Assembly: GCF_020379485.1 (NCBI RefSeq) | Contig: NC_063448.1 | Location: 17,879,726 to 17,943,725, forward strand | Length of the DNA stretch: 64,000 nucleotides | Reading direction: 5' to 3' | Source of the DNA: Brassica napus | Taxonomy: Eukaryota > Streptophyta > Magnoliopsida > Brassicales > Brassicaceae | In this document: one piece after another, positions 1-10,620 of the stretch | Numbering within the stretch: the first letter of the stretch is position 1 | Layout of the letters: each line of letters begins with the position of its first letter | Position numbers and translations under genes: made by a program | Notes under the pieces: generated by a model | Databases searched by the model: none | What the model was told of the DNA's origin: nothing | The model's input: the letters and a program-made list of their open reading frames with translations, nothing else

Positions 1-1357
1 ATCTTGACAATATGGACATGATAGCTTCTCATGTGTTGTCCATCCAGATAACATACCATATGCTGGAAAGTCACTTATTGTCCACGTAAGTACTGCCCGC
101 ATCTGAAAGTTTTCTTTGCACGAAACATCGTATGTCTCAAAACCATGCGCCCATAGTTGTTGCAACTCATATATCAGTGGTTGAAGAAACACATCTAGTG
201 ATCTTTTAGGATGATCTGGCCCGGGGACGAGAGTTGAGAGAAACAAAAACTCTCGTCGCATGCACAAACTCGGCCGTAAGTTGTACGGTGTCACAATAAC
301 TGGCCATAGAGAATACTGTCTTCCATGCTTTCCAAATGGGCTGAAACCATCAGTAGATAATCCAAGATAAACATTTATTCTCTCTTCCGCAAATTCTGGA
401 TATGTTGACTGGAAATGTTTCCAAGCCTTCGCATCTGAAGGATGTCTAATCTCACCATTTGTGGAATGCTCTGCATGCCATCTCATTGCTTTTGCTGTGC
501 GCTCACACTGATACAACCTCTTCAATCTTTCCGTCAAAGGCAAATACCACATTCTTTTGAATGGGATCGGAACTCTTCCCCCAATCTCCTGATAACGAGG
601 TTTCCCACAAAATTTGCATACATTCTGTGTCTCATCCGCTCTCCAGTAGATCATGCAGTTGTCAATACATACATCTATCACTTCATATGGTAGTTGAAGA
701 CTGGAAACAAGTTTTTGAACCTCGTAGTATGAACCCGGTGCAAAGTTATCCTCATGTAGAATACCTTTGACAAAATCAGTAATCGCATCCATACATTCTT
801 CAGCCAAATTATAGTCTGTCTTAATACCCATTAATCTAGTTGCAGATGATAAGACTGAATGACCATCTCTACAATTTTGATACAAAGGTTGTTTTCCTGC
901 ATCCAACATGTCAAAAAATCTCCTAGATTCGGGATTTGGTTCTTCCCCTCTATAATGATCATGTACCATCTGCTCAGTACGTACACCATAATCTATATCC
1001 GTTCTAGATTCTTCTAACCTAATATCAGGCTGAAGTTCACTAACAGGCTGAGGTTCGTTAGTACTACCATATTCATAACCAGTTTCCCCATGAAGGTACC
1101 AAACTTTATAATTACGTGAAAACCCTTTCATATACAAATGAGTCCAAACATCAAATTCTTTTATAACCTTATTATTATTGCAAGTAGAGCAGGGACATCT
1201 TAACATACCACTTTTTTGCATCCGGTTGCTGTTGAACAAACCTCATGAATTCTCCAATCCCTTGAACGTATTCTTCCGTAAGCAAATTGGTGTTCGGATC
1301 CAAATGAGGTTTATCCATCCACGAACGATAATAAACTTCTGAAGACATGATTTTCAC
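1..1357 (-). pseudogene. TNP2-like CACTA transposase, frameshifted and cut by the window edge
   Basis: TNP2 is the transposase of CACTA elements and acts on the terminal and subterminal repeats. The N-terminus (SWMDKP, EEYVQGIGEFMRFV) matches the transposase-associated domain. Downstream, RCPCSTC, then CKFCGKPRYQE, LGLSTDGFSPFG and YSLWPVIVTPYNLRP, are typical of the TNP2 core, and the frame stays open to base 1. The first 45 or so codons are in a different frame from the rest. One extra base in the T-run at 1212-1217 (A-run on the coding strand) explains the break, because the alternative frame reads straight on into RCPCSTC. The gene is therefore a pseudogene unless the extra base is a sequencing error. 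Start chosen at 1357 because the domain begins within a few residues. Confidence 0.88.
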
Positions 1358-1436
1358 AGAATTGTTATGACTAAAGAGTATGAAGAGAGAATGAAGTGTG
1401 AATGAGTTGAATGAGGAGAGGTTGTATTTATAGAAA

Positions 1437-1880
1437 ATTGCTTACGGCCCTCCGACGACTTTCCGACGAAATTCCGACGGATGTAAAGCAGTCCGTCGGA
1501 ATTCCGTCGGTATTGTCCAATCTCAAACGGCTATACAACGGTCATATATATTTGTCGGCAACGGTCACATGGTTCGTCGGAAATTCGTCAGAAAATTCCG
1601 ACGGAATACCGACGACTGTACTGTTAATCGGAATGTCGTCGGAAGTTCGTCGGTATATTCCGACGAATTTCCGACGACTACAACGGTTACATTTTTTATC
1701 GGAATGTCGTCGAAAAGTCGTCGGAAAATTCCGACGACCCATGTTTCGTCGGAATTCCGTCGGAAATGGCCGACGGAATTCCGACGACTTCAAATTTTTG
1801 GATTTCGTCGGAAATTGGTCGGTAATCCGTCACAAACGTCCGACGACATTGATGTCTGTCGGAACCTCCGTCGGAATTCG
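1437..1880. repeat. CACTA subterminal repeats (CCGACGGAATTCCGTCGG type)
   Basis: Dozens of short direct and inverted copies of TTCCGACGA and TCGTCGGAA occupy the space between the terminus at 1898 and the transposase start. Such arrays serve as transposase binding sites in CACTA elements. Open frames on both strands here are by-products of the repeats. Confidence 0.85.
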
Positions 1881-1898
1881 GCGTGTTTTCTTGTAGTG

Positions 1899-2438
1899 TT
1901 TGGACAGTAGACCTAATGTCTGCATATTCAAAGATTGTTAGAACTTGAGAAAATTTTATACAAAATTAAAATGTTGTATATTACTTGCCATGTTCAGGGC
2001 AATAACTTAGAGCTATCTGCCTTAGATTTTCATTGCCATCTCTGACCACCTTTTTGTGTCTGATGACAAATACAGCAACCTATCCAACCTACAAAGAAGG
2101 AAAATGGAGTACCATTTAACAAACTTCATTTCTATGAGACGAGTCTGAAACAAACGGCTTATGGCTCCAAGGGACTTACCACTCCAAAAATTGCACCGGA
2201 AGCACCAACTGATGACGCTTCGTTGAACAAGTAGCTCATTGTTGAACCTAGAACTCTTAAGATGGTTTCTGTAAGTGAGGAAACTCGAAACAGAGAAATG
2301 TAATCATCCACATCAAAGCAAGTCGATGAGCCATTTAATTACTTGCAACAGCGGCGAATGTCAAGTAAACGGCAAGAAATCTCTTTGGGCCACCTAAGCT
2401 CTCAGCAGTTGGTCCAATAGAATCCAAAGACAAAGAGT
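1899..2438 (-). pseudogene. Rhomboid protease remnant, RBL10-like, split by CACTA
   Basis: Four exon relics are readable on the minus strand. About 2438-2341 encodes [20 protein letters not shown]. About 2265-2175 encodes MSYLFNEASSVGASGAIFG, containing the rhomboid active-site GASG serine motif. About 2095-1985 encodes VAVFVIRHKKVVRDGNENL, then IALNMA in a shifted frame (one extra base). 1918-1899 encodes TLGLLSK after an AG acceptor. The expected continuation (IDNWGHIGG with the catalytic histidine) is missing because the CACTA element starts exactly there. Rhomboids are intramembrane serine proteases; RBL10 is the plastid-type plant member. A gene next to TLP10 is expected to be RBL10 from Arabidopsis order. 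No upstream exons were recognised. Confidence 0.8.
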
Positions 2439-2857
2439 AGCAATTTATCTAAACAAAAGAGAAATAGTTTAGCCATTAATTAGATGCAACTTGTGCTATA
2501 TACATCCTGTTATGAATATGAAACTTTTAAGCCTCCCTTTTAACTCATAATTGTCAAGCATCTTTTAAATGCAAAATATCAAACCAAAAGACATTATTTT
2601 TTCCTATCTGTAGTAGCATATGAATGACGAAGATGATGACCCATCAGCTCTAAACTGGAGAAAGCTAAGATCCATTGAATAGAATGAGTCTTTGGTATCA
2701 TGAAAACTCCACATATACTAGAAACGTTTATATTCCACAAGCTCTAAACGATTTCATGAAATCTTACTTCTTCTATTATTACATAGAAAGAACAGTGTCA
2801 TTAAAGAAAAATACCAAGAAAAGGAAATCCCCTTACGTAAAAATTAGCAATGAGAAA
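2439..2857. other. Intergenic, no gene seen
   Basis: AT-rich sequence between the rhomboid remnant and the foldback element. It could hold eroded upstream rhomboid exons, but none could be read. Confidence 0.5.
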
Positions 2858-3340
2858 AAGACAAAAATAGCACTAAATCAAGTTTATGTTCTCAAACTAG
2901 TACTCATGGTCAAAAGTCACAAAAATAGCACTTAATGTTTTATCAAAAGTCACAAACTTAGGGTTTAGAGTTAAAAGGTGGGGTTTAGGATTTAGGGTTT
3001 AGGGTTTAGGGTTTAGAGTTTAGGGTTTAGATTTTAGGGTTTAGGGTTTAGATTTTAGGGTTTAGGGTTTATAGTTTAGGGTTTAGGGTTTAGAGTTTAG
3101 GGTTTAGGGTTTATGGTTTAGGGTTTAGGGTTTAGAGTTTAGGGTTTAGAGTTTAGGGTTTAGGGTTTAGAGTTGAGAATAGAGGTTTTGGGGATAAGAT
3201 TTCAAATTTTGAAAAATAAAAAAAATTAAAATTTTCAAAGTATAAACTTAGAAAGATGCTATTTTGTTCATTTTAGTTTTTGAGTGCTATTTTTGTGATA
3301 TAAACTTAGAATGGTGATATTTTGGAGATTTGCCCATTAG
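2858..3340. mobile_element. Foldback element with telomere-like core
   Basis: Left arm (about 2866-2955) has ACAAAAATAGCACTAAAT and AAGTTTATG blocks. The right arm (about 3235-3330) has the same blocks inverted (AGTGCTATTTTTGTGATAT, TAAACTTAGAA). The centre is the TTTAGGG-rich array. No coding sequence and no clear target duplication. Confidence 0.55.
2957..3175 (+). repeat. Interstitial telomere-like repeat, degenerate (TTTAGGG)n
   Basis: About thirty head-to-tail units of TTTAGGG and its variants TTTAGAG, TTTATGG and TTTAGAT. Perfect units alternate with variants, so this is an internal array and not a chromosome end. Confidence 0.9.
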
Positions 3341-3427
3341 CAATTTACCGGTGTCCTAATTTATTTTTGTATTATTTTCTCAGCCGCTTTGGTAACTAGC
3401 TAGGTCTTAAAAAATAACCTTCAACAC

Positions 3428-3452
3428 CTCTCTCTCTCTCTCTCTCTCTCTC
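3428..3452 (+). repeat. (CT)n microsatellite in F-box 5' leader
   Basis: About twelve uninterrupted CT units ending 16 bases before the F-box start codon. Confidence 0.95.
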
Positions 3453-3468
3453 AGCAACTAAAACGATC

Positions 3469-4807
3469 ATGGTTTCAGATGATATCCCTACGGAACTCAA
3501 CCTCAAGATATTGTCAAGATTGCCAGCAAAATCAATCGCTAGGTTTCGCAGTGTGTCCAAGCAATGGGCATCAATAGTTGATCGTCGACAATTCAAAGAC
3601 TTGTTCCTGACCAATCCTCGTTGTCTCATCCTCGTCTCATATTCGCCATCGAAGAAAATGGTGTGTGGAGCATCTTCTCGCTGTCTCAGCATCTGACACC
3701 ATACGAGAAGCCTTCTTCGTCTCTTGTAGTAACCCCCGAATTTCATATGAAGTTCCCTCCAGACGATAAGTGGATCTTTCGTCGTGATAACGGACAATTC
3801 GCATGTGGCTATGCCTCTGGTTTGATCTATTTCTACGGTATGTGGACCGATAAAAATGAAGTGCCAGTGATATGTAACCCTAATACTGGACGGTACGAGA
3901 CCTTACCTTATATTTCAAGGTACAGAAGGTCGTATAGTTTTTTTGGGTTTGATCCGGTTGAAAAGCAATACAAGGTATTGCACATGGCTTATCCATGTTG
4001 TCCTAATGATCACAGAGTTATGACATTAGGAACTAGAGGAATGAGGTGGAGAAAGATCCATTGTTCATTAAGACTTGATAATCTGAGTGAAGGGGTATGC
4101 ATTAATGGGGTTTTATATTACTTAGGTGACACGTCTGAGTGTAAGGAAAAGATTAGGGAGAAGTCTAGTTTTGCAATAGCTTGCTTTGATATCCGGTCTG
4201 AGAAGTTCAAGATTCTTTATCCGGAAAGCTTTTGTGAATTGACAAACTATAATGGTAAGTTGGGTGTGATTTACTATGATGATCTCACTCATGATGCTGT
4301 AGAGTTGCGGCCTTGGGTTCTAGAAGATGTGGATAAACAGGAATGGTCGAAATATTCCTACACTTTGAGGGGTGCATAAACTTTTCCCCCATTATGCCTC
4401 CGTGGTTGGAGTGATTTCGACTGGTGAAATTGTTTTGTCAATGGCTGATTATACATCTACCCAACCGTTTTATATTTTCTACTACAATTCTGAAAAGAAC
4501 ACCAATTGACGTGTTGAAATCCAAGGTTTCGGAGAATACCTTGAAGCTTCAAAGTGTAGAGTCTACGTCTTTGCATGCAAACGATTGTAGTAGATTCTAC
4601 TCTTTTGCACACCATGTACAAGATCTTAATGTAAAGGATCCAGAGCTACTCAAGTCAAGCATCGACTCTCCATATTTGAAGAACGAAGAAGAGTATGATG
4701 GTGTTTCTTGTTTTAATGGTAAAAGGAAGAGGAATAAACCAGATGAAAGCAGGAGGAGAAAAAGAAGAAAGCAGGGGAAGAGCAAGAAGAAGAAGGTAGC
4801 TAGCTAG
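3469..4807 (+). pseudogene. F-box and associated-interaction-domain gene, multiply broken
   Basis: F-box proteins are substrate adaptors of SCF ubiquitin ligases; this FBA subfamily is very large in crucifers. The N-terminal frame from 3469 gives the F-box (DDIPTELNLKILSRLPAKSI, then ARFRSVSKQWASI). The reading then shifts near 3615-3640 into the frame of 3621-4379, which encodes RPRL/FAIEENGVWS, VICNPNTGRYETLP, FFGFDPVEKQYKVL and ACFDIRSEKF, all typical of the FBA domain. A second shift near 4375-4395 leads to GEIVLSMADYTS and QPFYIFYYNSEKN, followed by an in-frame TGA. A third frame (about 4600-4807) gives the usual C-terminus HHVQDLNVKDPELLKSS with a Lys/Arg-rich tail. At least three frame changes and several stops make it a pseudogene. 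It has no counterpart between TLP10 and RBL10 in the remembered Arabidopsis order. Confidence 0.85.
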
Positions 4808-4818
4808 GAGAAGATAGA

Positions 4819-6149
4819 GGCCCTGTTCGTTTGTACATCTGGAAGATGCATCCAGATGGTCCATCTAGATCTTTTATCCAGATGCTTCATCTGGGTGTTG
4901 TTCGTTTCTTCATTTCATTCATGCATCCAAATGAAACATTTGAATGCAACTATGTTCGTTTGCTTTTCATTTTTTAACTTGCATCTGCATTCAGGTGGAC
5001 TTGTTAATAAAATGACTATAATATCTTGTTTTATGTTTCGGCGGAAAAATATCATTTTTACGGTTTTGGCGAAAAATATTTTTGCGGAAAATATTTTTGC
5101 GGGTTTTGAGGAAAAATGTGTTTTTGACAAAAAAATGCATTTTTGTGGTTTTGATGGAAAATACGTTTTCTAGGGTTTGGCGGGAAATATGTTTTTGCGG
5201 ATTTGGCAGAAAATGTGTTTTTGAGGAAAAAGTGCGTTTTGCGGGTTTGACGGGAAAAGTTTTTTTCGTGATTTTGGCGGGAAAAATGCATTTTTACGGT
5301 ATTTGGCGGGAAATGTGCATGTTTGCATTTTTGACGGGAAAAATGCATTTTTGCGTTTTTGGCGGAAATTTTATTTTTGTGGTTTCGGCGGAAAAATACG
5401 TTTCCCAGTTTTGGAGGGAAAATACATTTTTCCGGTTTTGGCGGGAAAATACCTTTTTCCATTTTTGGCGGAAAAATATGTTTTTTCCAGTTTTGGCGGG
5501 AAAATGTGTTTTCTAGTTTCGGCGGGAAAATACGTTTTTTTGGTTTTGGTGGCGGGAAAATACGCTTTTTCTGTTTTGGCGGAAAAATTCGTTTTTCTGG
5601 TTTTGGCGGAAAAATACTTTTGGGGTTTTGGCGAGAATATACGTTTTTTGGGTTTTGGCGGAAAAATGCATTTTTCGGTTTAGGCGGGATAATGCGTGTT
5701 TCCGGTTTTGGCCGATAAGTACGGTTTTACTGGTTTCGCCGAAAAGTGTGTTTTATGGAAATGTGTGTTTTACGTTTTTTAAGGAAAAACGTATTTTGTG
5801 GTTTTGGCGGGAAAGTGTGTTTTTCAGTTTTTGCGGAAAAATGTATTTTTTGGTTATGACAGAAAAATGTATTTGCAAAAAAATAAAATTTACGGTTTGA
5901 AAATAATATTTTGATTTTAAAAGTTCATTTTTGTCATTTATCATTTTGGACTGAAGTAGATGCATCTGCAACCCGATGCACCATCAAGACTCACCTTCGT
6001 TTGAGTGAGAATTTAATGAATTTTTAAAAGTTCAGCTGGGTGATTCATTTGAATGTAACATTAAAATGCACAAAACGAACATCAATTTTGCATCTTGTGA
6101 GCAAACGAACAACACCATGCATCACCTAGGTGACCAAACGCACAGCACC
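4819..6149. mobile_element. Non-autonomous TIR element carrying E2F-like minisatellite
   Basis: Ends are inverted repeats: GGCCCTGTTCGTTTG at 4819 and, inverted, GGTGCTGTGCGTTTGG at 6149. Further in, GATGCATCCAGATG, CTGTTCGTTTG and TGTTGTTCGTTTG blocks repeat in both orientations. The flanks AAGATAGA and AGAGACGA are similar but not identical, so an 8-bp hAT-type target duplication is only a guess. There is no transposase. Confidence 0.6.
5040..5850 (+). repeat. Degenerate ~30-bp minisatellite with TTTTGGCGGGAAA core
   Basis: About 25 units of the form TTTTGGCGGGAAAATACGTT plus CCGG-like filler. The exact string TTTGGCGGGAAA occurs at 5176, 5273, 5302, 5437, 5492 and 5803, with many one-base variants (TTTGGCGGAAAA, TTTCGGCGGGAAA). 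The Phe/Lys-rich open frames on both strands are repeat artefacts. Confidence 0.85.
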
Positions 6150-6450
6150 AGAGACGATCATTAGAGTTAGGTGTCATTTTTTCATTAGAGTTAGGTGTCA
6201 TTTTTGGTGTGTTTTCATTTATGCGTTTTTGCTCTTTAGTTATGTAACCCCTCTCTTTATAACTATTTTCATAAATCAAGTTTTCTTTTAGTTAAAAAAA
6301 AAAGGAAAGAAGAGTGTCATCTCAAATATTCTGATTATATCAGTTATGAGCCAGTTAGTGAATGTTGAATTGATGTCTCACTCTCACTATTAAGACATTG
6401 ATCTTTTGCCAAAGCATAGATTAACAAGGATTAGCATGAGTGTTTCTTCT
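6150..6450. other. 3' flank of tubby-like gene
   Basis: A 22-bp unit, TTAGAGTTAGGTGTCATTTT, is present twice at 6163-6204. The rest is AT-rich and probably contains the 3' untranslated region of the minus-strand tubby gene. No other gene is visible. Confidence 0.5.
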
Positions 6451-8391
6451 TTATTCACAAGCGAGCTTGGTGTCAAAGCTGCTTAAGCAAATCGCAAACG
6501 CTTGAAACGCTGACAACGGATACCTATAATCCATCGTGAACATATCTTTCCCCACTTTACCAAACTGCAAGATCACTTTCTCTTGCTCTGGATGAGACGG
6601 TGCAGCCGCCGCTGCTCCTTGTGTCGGCGGCTGTCTCGCGGCGACAAGCTGGAAATTCTTAACCGACGCGACCGTCACACGTCCACGAAAATTCAAACAC
6701 CAGCACTGCAACTGCTCGTGCCACCTCGGCTGCTTGTTCTTCAACACCAACGGTCTGAAACTCGTCTCTTCTTGCTCCTCCTCGCATGGTGCTACTACTC
6801 CCAACTCCGAGAATCTAGAGCTGCTGAAATCTACTGAACGGTAGTCCAGTGATGACTTGGAGAACGAGATGTTACTGCGGAACGACTCGTCGAGAGGGTT
6901 TGGGAGGAGTTTATCCGGTTGGTTTGGGACAGAGCCGCCTGGTTCGAGGGAAGAAGCTGGGATGGAGTTCATGACGCAGTGCATTCTCCGTGGCCCGCGC
7001 GTGCCCAGCACGTTGAGCTCGTATGTGATTTGAGCTATGTTGTAGCTTCCGGATGGGAGTTTGGGAGATACTCTTTTGGAGTGGAACATGCTTCTGCTTG
7101 TTTGGTCGGTGATGAGTGCACTTGAAGAAGATGGTGTGTTTTGTGGTGGTTGTGTGTCGTACACTAAGAACTTTGTCCCGAGAAAGTTTGATCTGAGGGA
7201 AAAAGAAACTTTCAGTAAGCGAATATATAAAAAGTAGCAAAACTATTTAAGAGAGATCAAAACGAACCTGAGCTTTCCGAGGTATGAGTTGCTTGATCTT
7301 GAGATGTTATCAGCATCCATGGAGATAATGTACTCTGTCCGAGTAGTTCTGCGAGTTCGTTTAGCTGAAAGAAGAAACTTCCCATTCTCCACTACTAGAG
7401 ATTGAACAAAAAAAAACATTATGCACAACTTAGTCTTTAGCCATGAACTAAAGTAAGCATGGGCAAAAAAAACCGAAACCGAAGACCTAACCGGAACTGA
7501 CCCGAAATAACAGAAACCGGAGAATAACCAAAACACTCAAATATATAAATATATTAATTAAATATACATATAATATAACCAAATATATATAATTTAAACT
7601 GTTAAAAGTATCCAAAAATATCAAAAAAATACAAATTATCAAAAAATACGCTAACTGCCTGAAACTATCCGAAGTATACGGATACTTTTATCCAGAATAT
7701 CCAAAATATTCCCTTTTTTTGGTTATCTGGGTTTTTCGGATATTTTGGGTAATTATTCCCCTACCTGAACTACCCTATACCCAAAATACCCGAACCCATA
7801 CTCGGAATGCCCTGGGCTAAACTAAAGTGTATTCAGGAACAAACAGCTATTCCTGAGTTAACAAGAAAGCGTACCAGGACTTAAACAAAGAAAAAGATGA
7901 AACGTTAGCTTTGATTTATCCCGTTTAATGAAACACTGAATCATCGTATCACGCGGTCCTGGCTGGAAAAGGAAACTTCTTTCATCAGTAGCTTGAAACT
8001 TAACAACATCACATTTACAAGTTGTTGTGAGGGAGGGAACCTGTTTGAGGGAAACGGGGAAAGTGAGCTTCCCACAGATTTCAGGACATAAGACGATCTC
8101 TTGGCACATAGCTCTCCAAGACCGACAAACGAAAGCACAAGCAACTACGTGTTTCCTTGCAGGCCAGTTACTCTCACTCTCCTCTAGTCTTTTGATCACG
8201 TCGAAGAGCAGCTCCGGAGGAAGATTAGCCCATCTGCTTGTCTGAACTATCAAAGGTGACAAGAGGTCGCGTGAAGACGAATACTCACAAGAGCCCTGAG
8301 ATTTCCCTTTGTGAAGCCTGAAATCGAAACTCCTCTTGGACAAGCTCCCAAGCCCATCTCTCAAATCTTGAACAATGCTCCTAAACGACAT
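6451..8391 (-). CDS. TLP10: Tubby-like F-box protein, TLP10 type, intact
   Basis: Four exons: 8391-8041, 7962-7875, 7394-7268 and 7192-6451. All introns are GT-AG, and the 1308-nt frame gives 435 aa. Residues 53-105 are an F-box ([20 protein letters not shown], then [12 protein letters not shown]). The tubby domain runs from about 117 to the end ([57 protein letters not shown]-like [38 protein letters not shown]) and finishes with the family's [15 protein letters not shown]. Plant TLPs bind phosphoinositides at the plasma membrane through the tubby barrel and SKP1-type proteins through the F-box. The start at 8391 ([20 protein letters not shown]) matches the family; the in-frame ATG further upstream is in leader. 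Position next to an RBL10 remnant and UMAMIT24-like genes supports TLP10 over TLP1 or TLP5. No disabling change seen. Confidence 0.93.
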
Positions 8392-9130
8392 ATTCTCTTT
8401 GTTTGTTAAGCTCAACTCTAATTGCCTAAATCTGAAAAAGAGAGTCCATAAGAAGAAGAAAAAGGTTATAAAGCTAGGCAACTATGAGTCACCTTCTTAA
8501 CAAGTAAGAAATTAAAGTAAAAAAGAGCCCAAAATAAAAGAAAAGTGTAGGCCAAAAGAGAAAGAAGATTTGGCTAAAGCATAAGGAAAGAAAAGATTAC
8601 ACAACATGCTCCATAAAGAAACTAGGCCATGTCTCTAACATAGTAGCTTTTACTCAAGCACAAACCTTTTTTTTTCTTTATGAAATAATTAATTATCAAA
8701 GATAAACTGACATCAGTTCACCAAATGCAACATCCAGATCAGATAACTGAGTAGTTGGTAATATGAGGAGTCAATTTGATAAATAAGAGAAGGAGAAGGG
8801 GTAAAAGGATGAACCTTTCAGACAAGTAGGTGATATAACCCAGAAGCTTAAATCACAAAGTCCACCTAACTTTTAAGATTCTCCGACCAAACCCAGAAGC
8901 TCAGCAAAAAGTAGAACAGAATCTGGTCTGGTTCAAGAACTCGAACTCTCCGGAGATCACAAGGATTTTAGCAGATCCGTAGCTGACTAAGTCTAAAACA
9001 AAACAACCCATAAAAGTCAAAAGAGCAACAAAAAAGAAAGAAAGATAAAGTCTTCTTCTTTTGATTGGTTTCTCTTTTCCTCTCTGCTTTGTTTTCCGGT
9101 ACTACTCAGGAGCGTTTCTTGATTTTTCTT
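8392..9130 (-). promoter_or_regulatory. Leader and promoter region of the tubby-like gene
   Basis: Upstream of the start codon the coding strand has a long AT-rich leader. Plant TLP genes usually have an intron in the 5' untranslated region, and the stretch around 8,480-8,950 could be one, but I cannot fix its borders or the transcription start. Confidence 0.35.
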
Positions 9131-10011
9131 TAATAGTTCACGAGGCAGCAATAAAATAATTAAAGAATAGTTTTTTTTTTACTATCAAATTTATATGACC
9201 ATTTTTATATTTGTTTTTAAAGAGGGGCTCGTAAGAAGTGGACATTGTGAAGCATTATTGTCCACGAGGCCGCTCGATCTACGCCTCGCATTAAGCAAAG
9301 ACCCAACTATCATTTGACTTTCTTCACCTTTTATGTTTTGTTTTTTTTTTTAACTTTTTAAACCTTTTAAGTTTTAACCAAATCGTTATTGAAAGAGATT
9401 TAACACCGCTAAACTTTGAGTCATATCACTGAATACAAATCACTTGGGTGGTGTTATATATATTTGTTTACAGTATATAAATCTTAAACTAACATATATT
9501 TGTTAAAGTTTCTTCAGAAAAAAATATATTTTGGATGGTTGGTAAAAGTATGTTTAATTGTCTATGCCTTCCTTGATCCTTTTTTTTTTTGTAAACTGCC
9601 TTCCTTCCTTGATCCTTCTCCAGCATAAACATGCACGCTAGCATCCAAGAAGCAATCTGAAGCTCCACATCATCTTTTTGGATACACTATGAAAAATGAA
9701 ATGCAAACCTATCCACATGTAACTCGTCTAAGAAAATCATTTTCATCTTCAAAATTAGTTTGACGTGATCTTACAAGGATATTTGTTTTTTTTAGTTCAA
9801 AAACCTTCTGTTAAACACTTTGATGAAATAAATACATCTTAAAGATTTTATTAATAAAAGGTCTTAAAAATCACTCAATCAGGAATCTCACAAATAGTTT
9901 CGTTTCATCTTTTGTAGGACAATTTAAGTATTTGAGCTTAATATATATTTTTGAGAGCAAAAAAAAAAATGTGCGGAGTCACTAACAAATGAGACTAGAT
10001 CTAGAAATGTA
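9131..10011. other. Intergenic, no gene seen
   Basis: AT-rich DNA with long T and A runs. No open frame with recognisable content. Confidence 0.5.
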
Positions 10012-10268
10012 ATCCCTCCGTTCCCAAAAGTAAAATGTTTTAGAATTTTTACTTGTTCCACAAAGATAGATTTTCTATATGTTTAAGACACTTTTTTATA
10101 CTTTTAAGAAACATTAAATGAAAATATTTGAATTGATTAAATTTTATTGGTGAAAAGTTATTGGAAAATGTATAGTAAAGTAAAAGAAAAATTAAATTAT
10201 AAACATTTATTGAATTCTTAATTAGCGTGAACACTTTAGAAAATCTTACTTTCGGAAACAGAAGGAGT
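10012..10268. mobile_element. Stowaway-like MITE, copy 1
   Basis: Ends CCCTCCGTTCCCAAAAGTAA and, inverted, ACTCCTTCTGTTTCCGAAAG, with TA(AT) on both sides. Two further members of the family are at 23,582 and 41,822. Confidence 0.7.
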
Positions 10269-10350
10269 AATATATTTGTTTCAAAATTATGTTATCCGTT
10301 CTTTTTAAAACCTGTTGCATGCATGTTTTATTCTTCCATGTATCTCTGAG

Positions 10351-10614
10351 GGCATCAGCATTGAAAGGTCTTAGCAAAAATTCACACAGTTTTCGACAAA
10401 AAAAAAATTAAAATATTCCAATAGTGTTGAATCCGCGTCGCGCGAGGTCGCTGGAAAGACCCCGTATCGTTACTGTTCTGCGGGCTCCACACCACGTGGC
10501 GGTCCGCAATTGGACGAATATTAATTTTTTTTTTAAATGAAACGAAAAAAGAAATTAAAATAATAATAATAGGAACATTGGGAATCGAGAAGTGAGGTTC
10601 ACCAATGCTGATGG
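10351..10614. mobile_element. 264-bp MITE with GGCATCAGCATTG ends
   Basis: Starts GGCATCAGCATTG and ends CAATGCTGATGG, a good terminal inverted repeat. TCTGAG is directly repeated at 10345-10350 and 10615-10620, consistent with a target duplication. No coding content. Confidence 0.75.
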
Positions 10615-10620
10615 TCTGAG

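Larger units (their letters stand above)
1..1898 (-). mobile_element. CACTA (En/Spm) DNA transposon, 5' part
   Basis: The plus strand ends at 1898 with TTTTCTTGTAGTG, which read on the minus strand gives the CACTACAAGAAAA terminus typical of plant CACTA elements. Inside it lie subterminal inverted repeats and then a TNP2-like transposase on the minus strand. The flanking TTT at 1899-1901 is the likely 3-bp target duplication, but the other end is outside the window so this cannot be confirmed. The element is inserted in a rhomboid-gene exon. Confidence 0.9.

Noticed and set aside
1411..1910. Open frames on both strands over the CACTA subterminal array
   Set aside because: They translate the repeated words only, overlap each other in several frames and have no domain.
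2957..3175. Possible true telomere or chromosome-end fusion
   Set aside because: The array is short, degenerate and enclosed by inverted arms; ordinary genic sequence continues on both sides.
4915..5900. Long Phe/Lys/Gly-rich and Pro/Lys-rich open frames
   Set aside because: They are translations of the ~30-bp minisatellite in six frames, not genes.
6583..7125. Plus-strand open frames over the tubby-like gene
   Set aside because: They lie antisense to a well-supported coding exon and show no family similarity.
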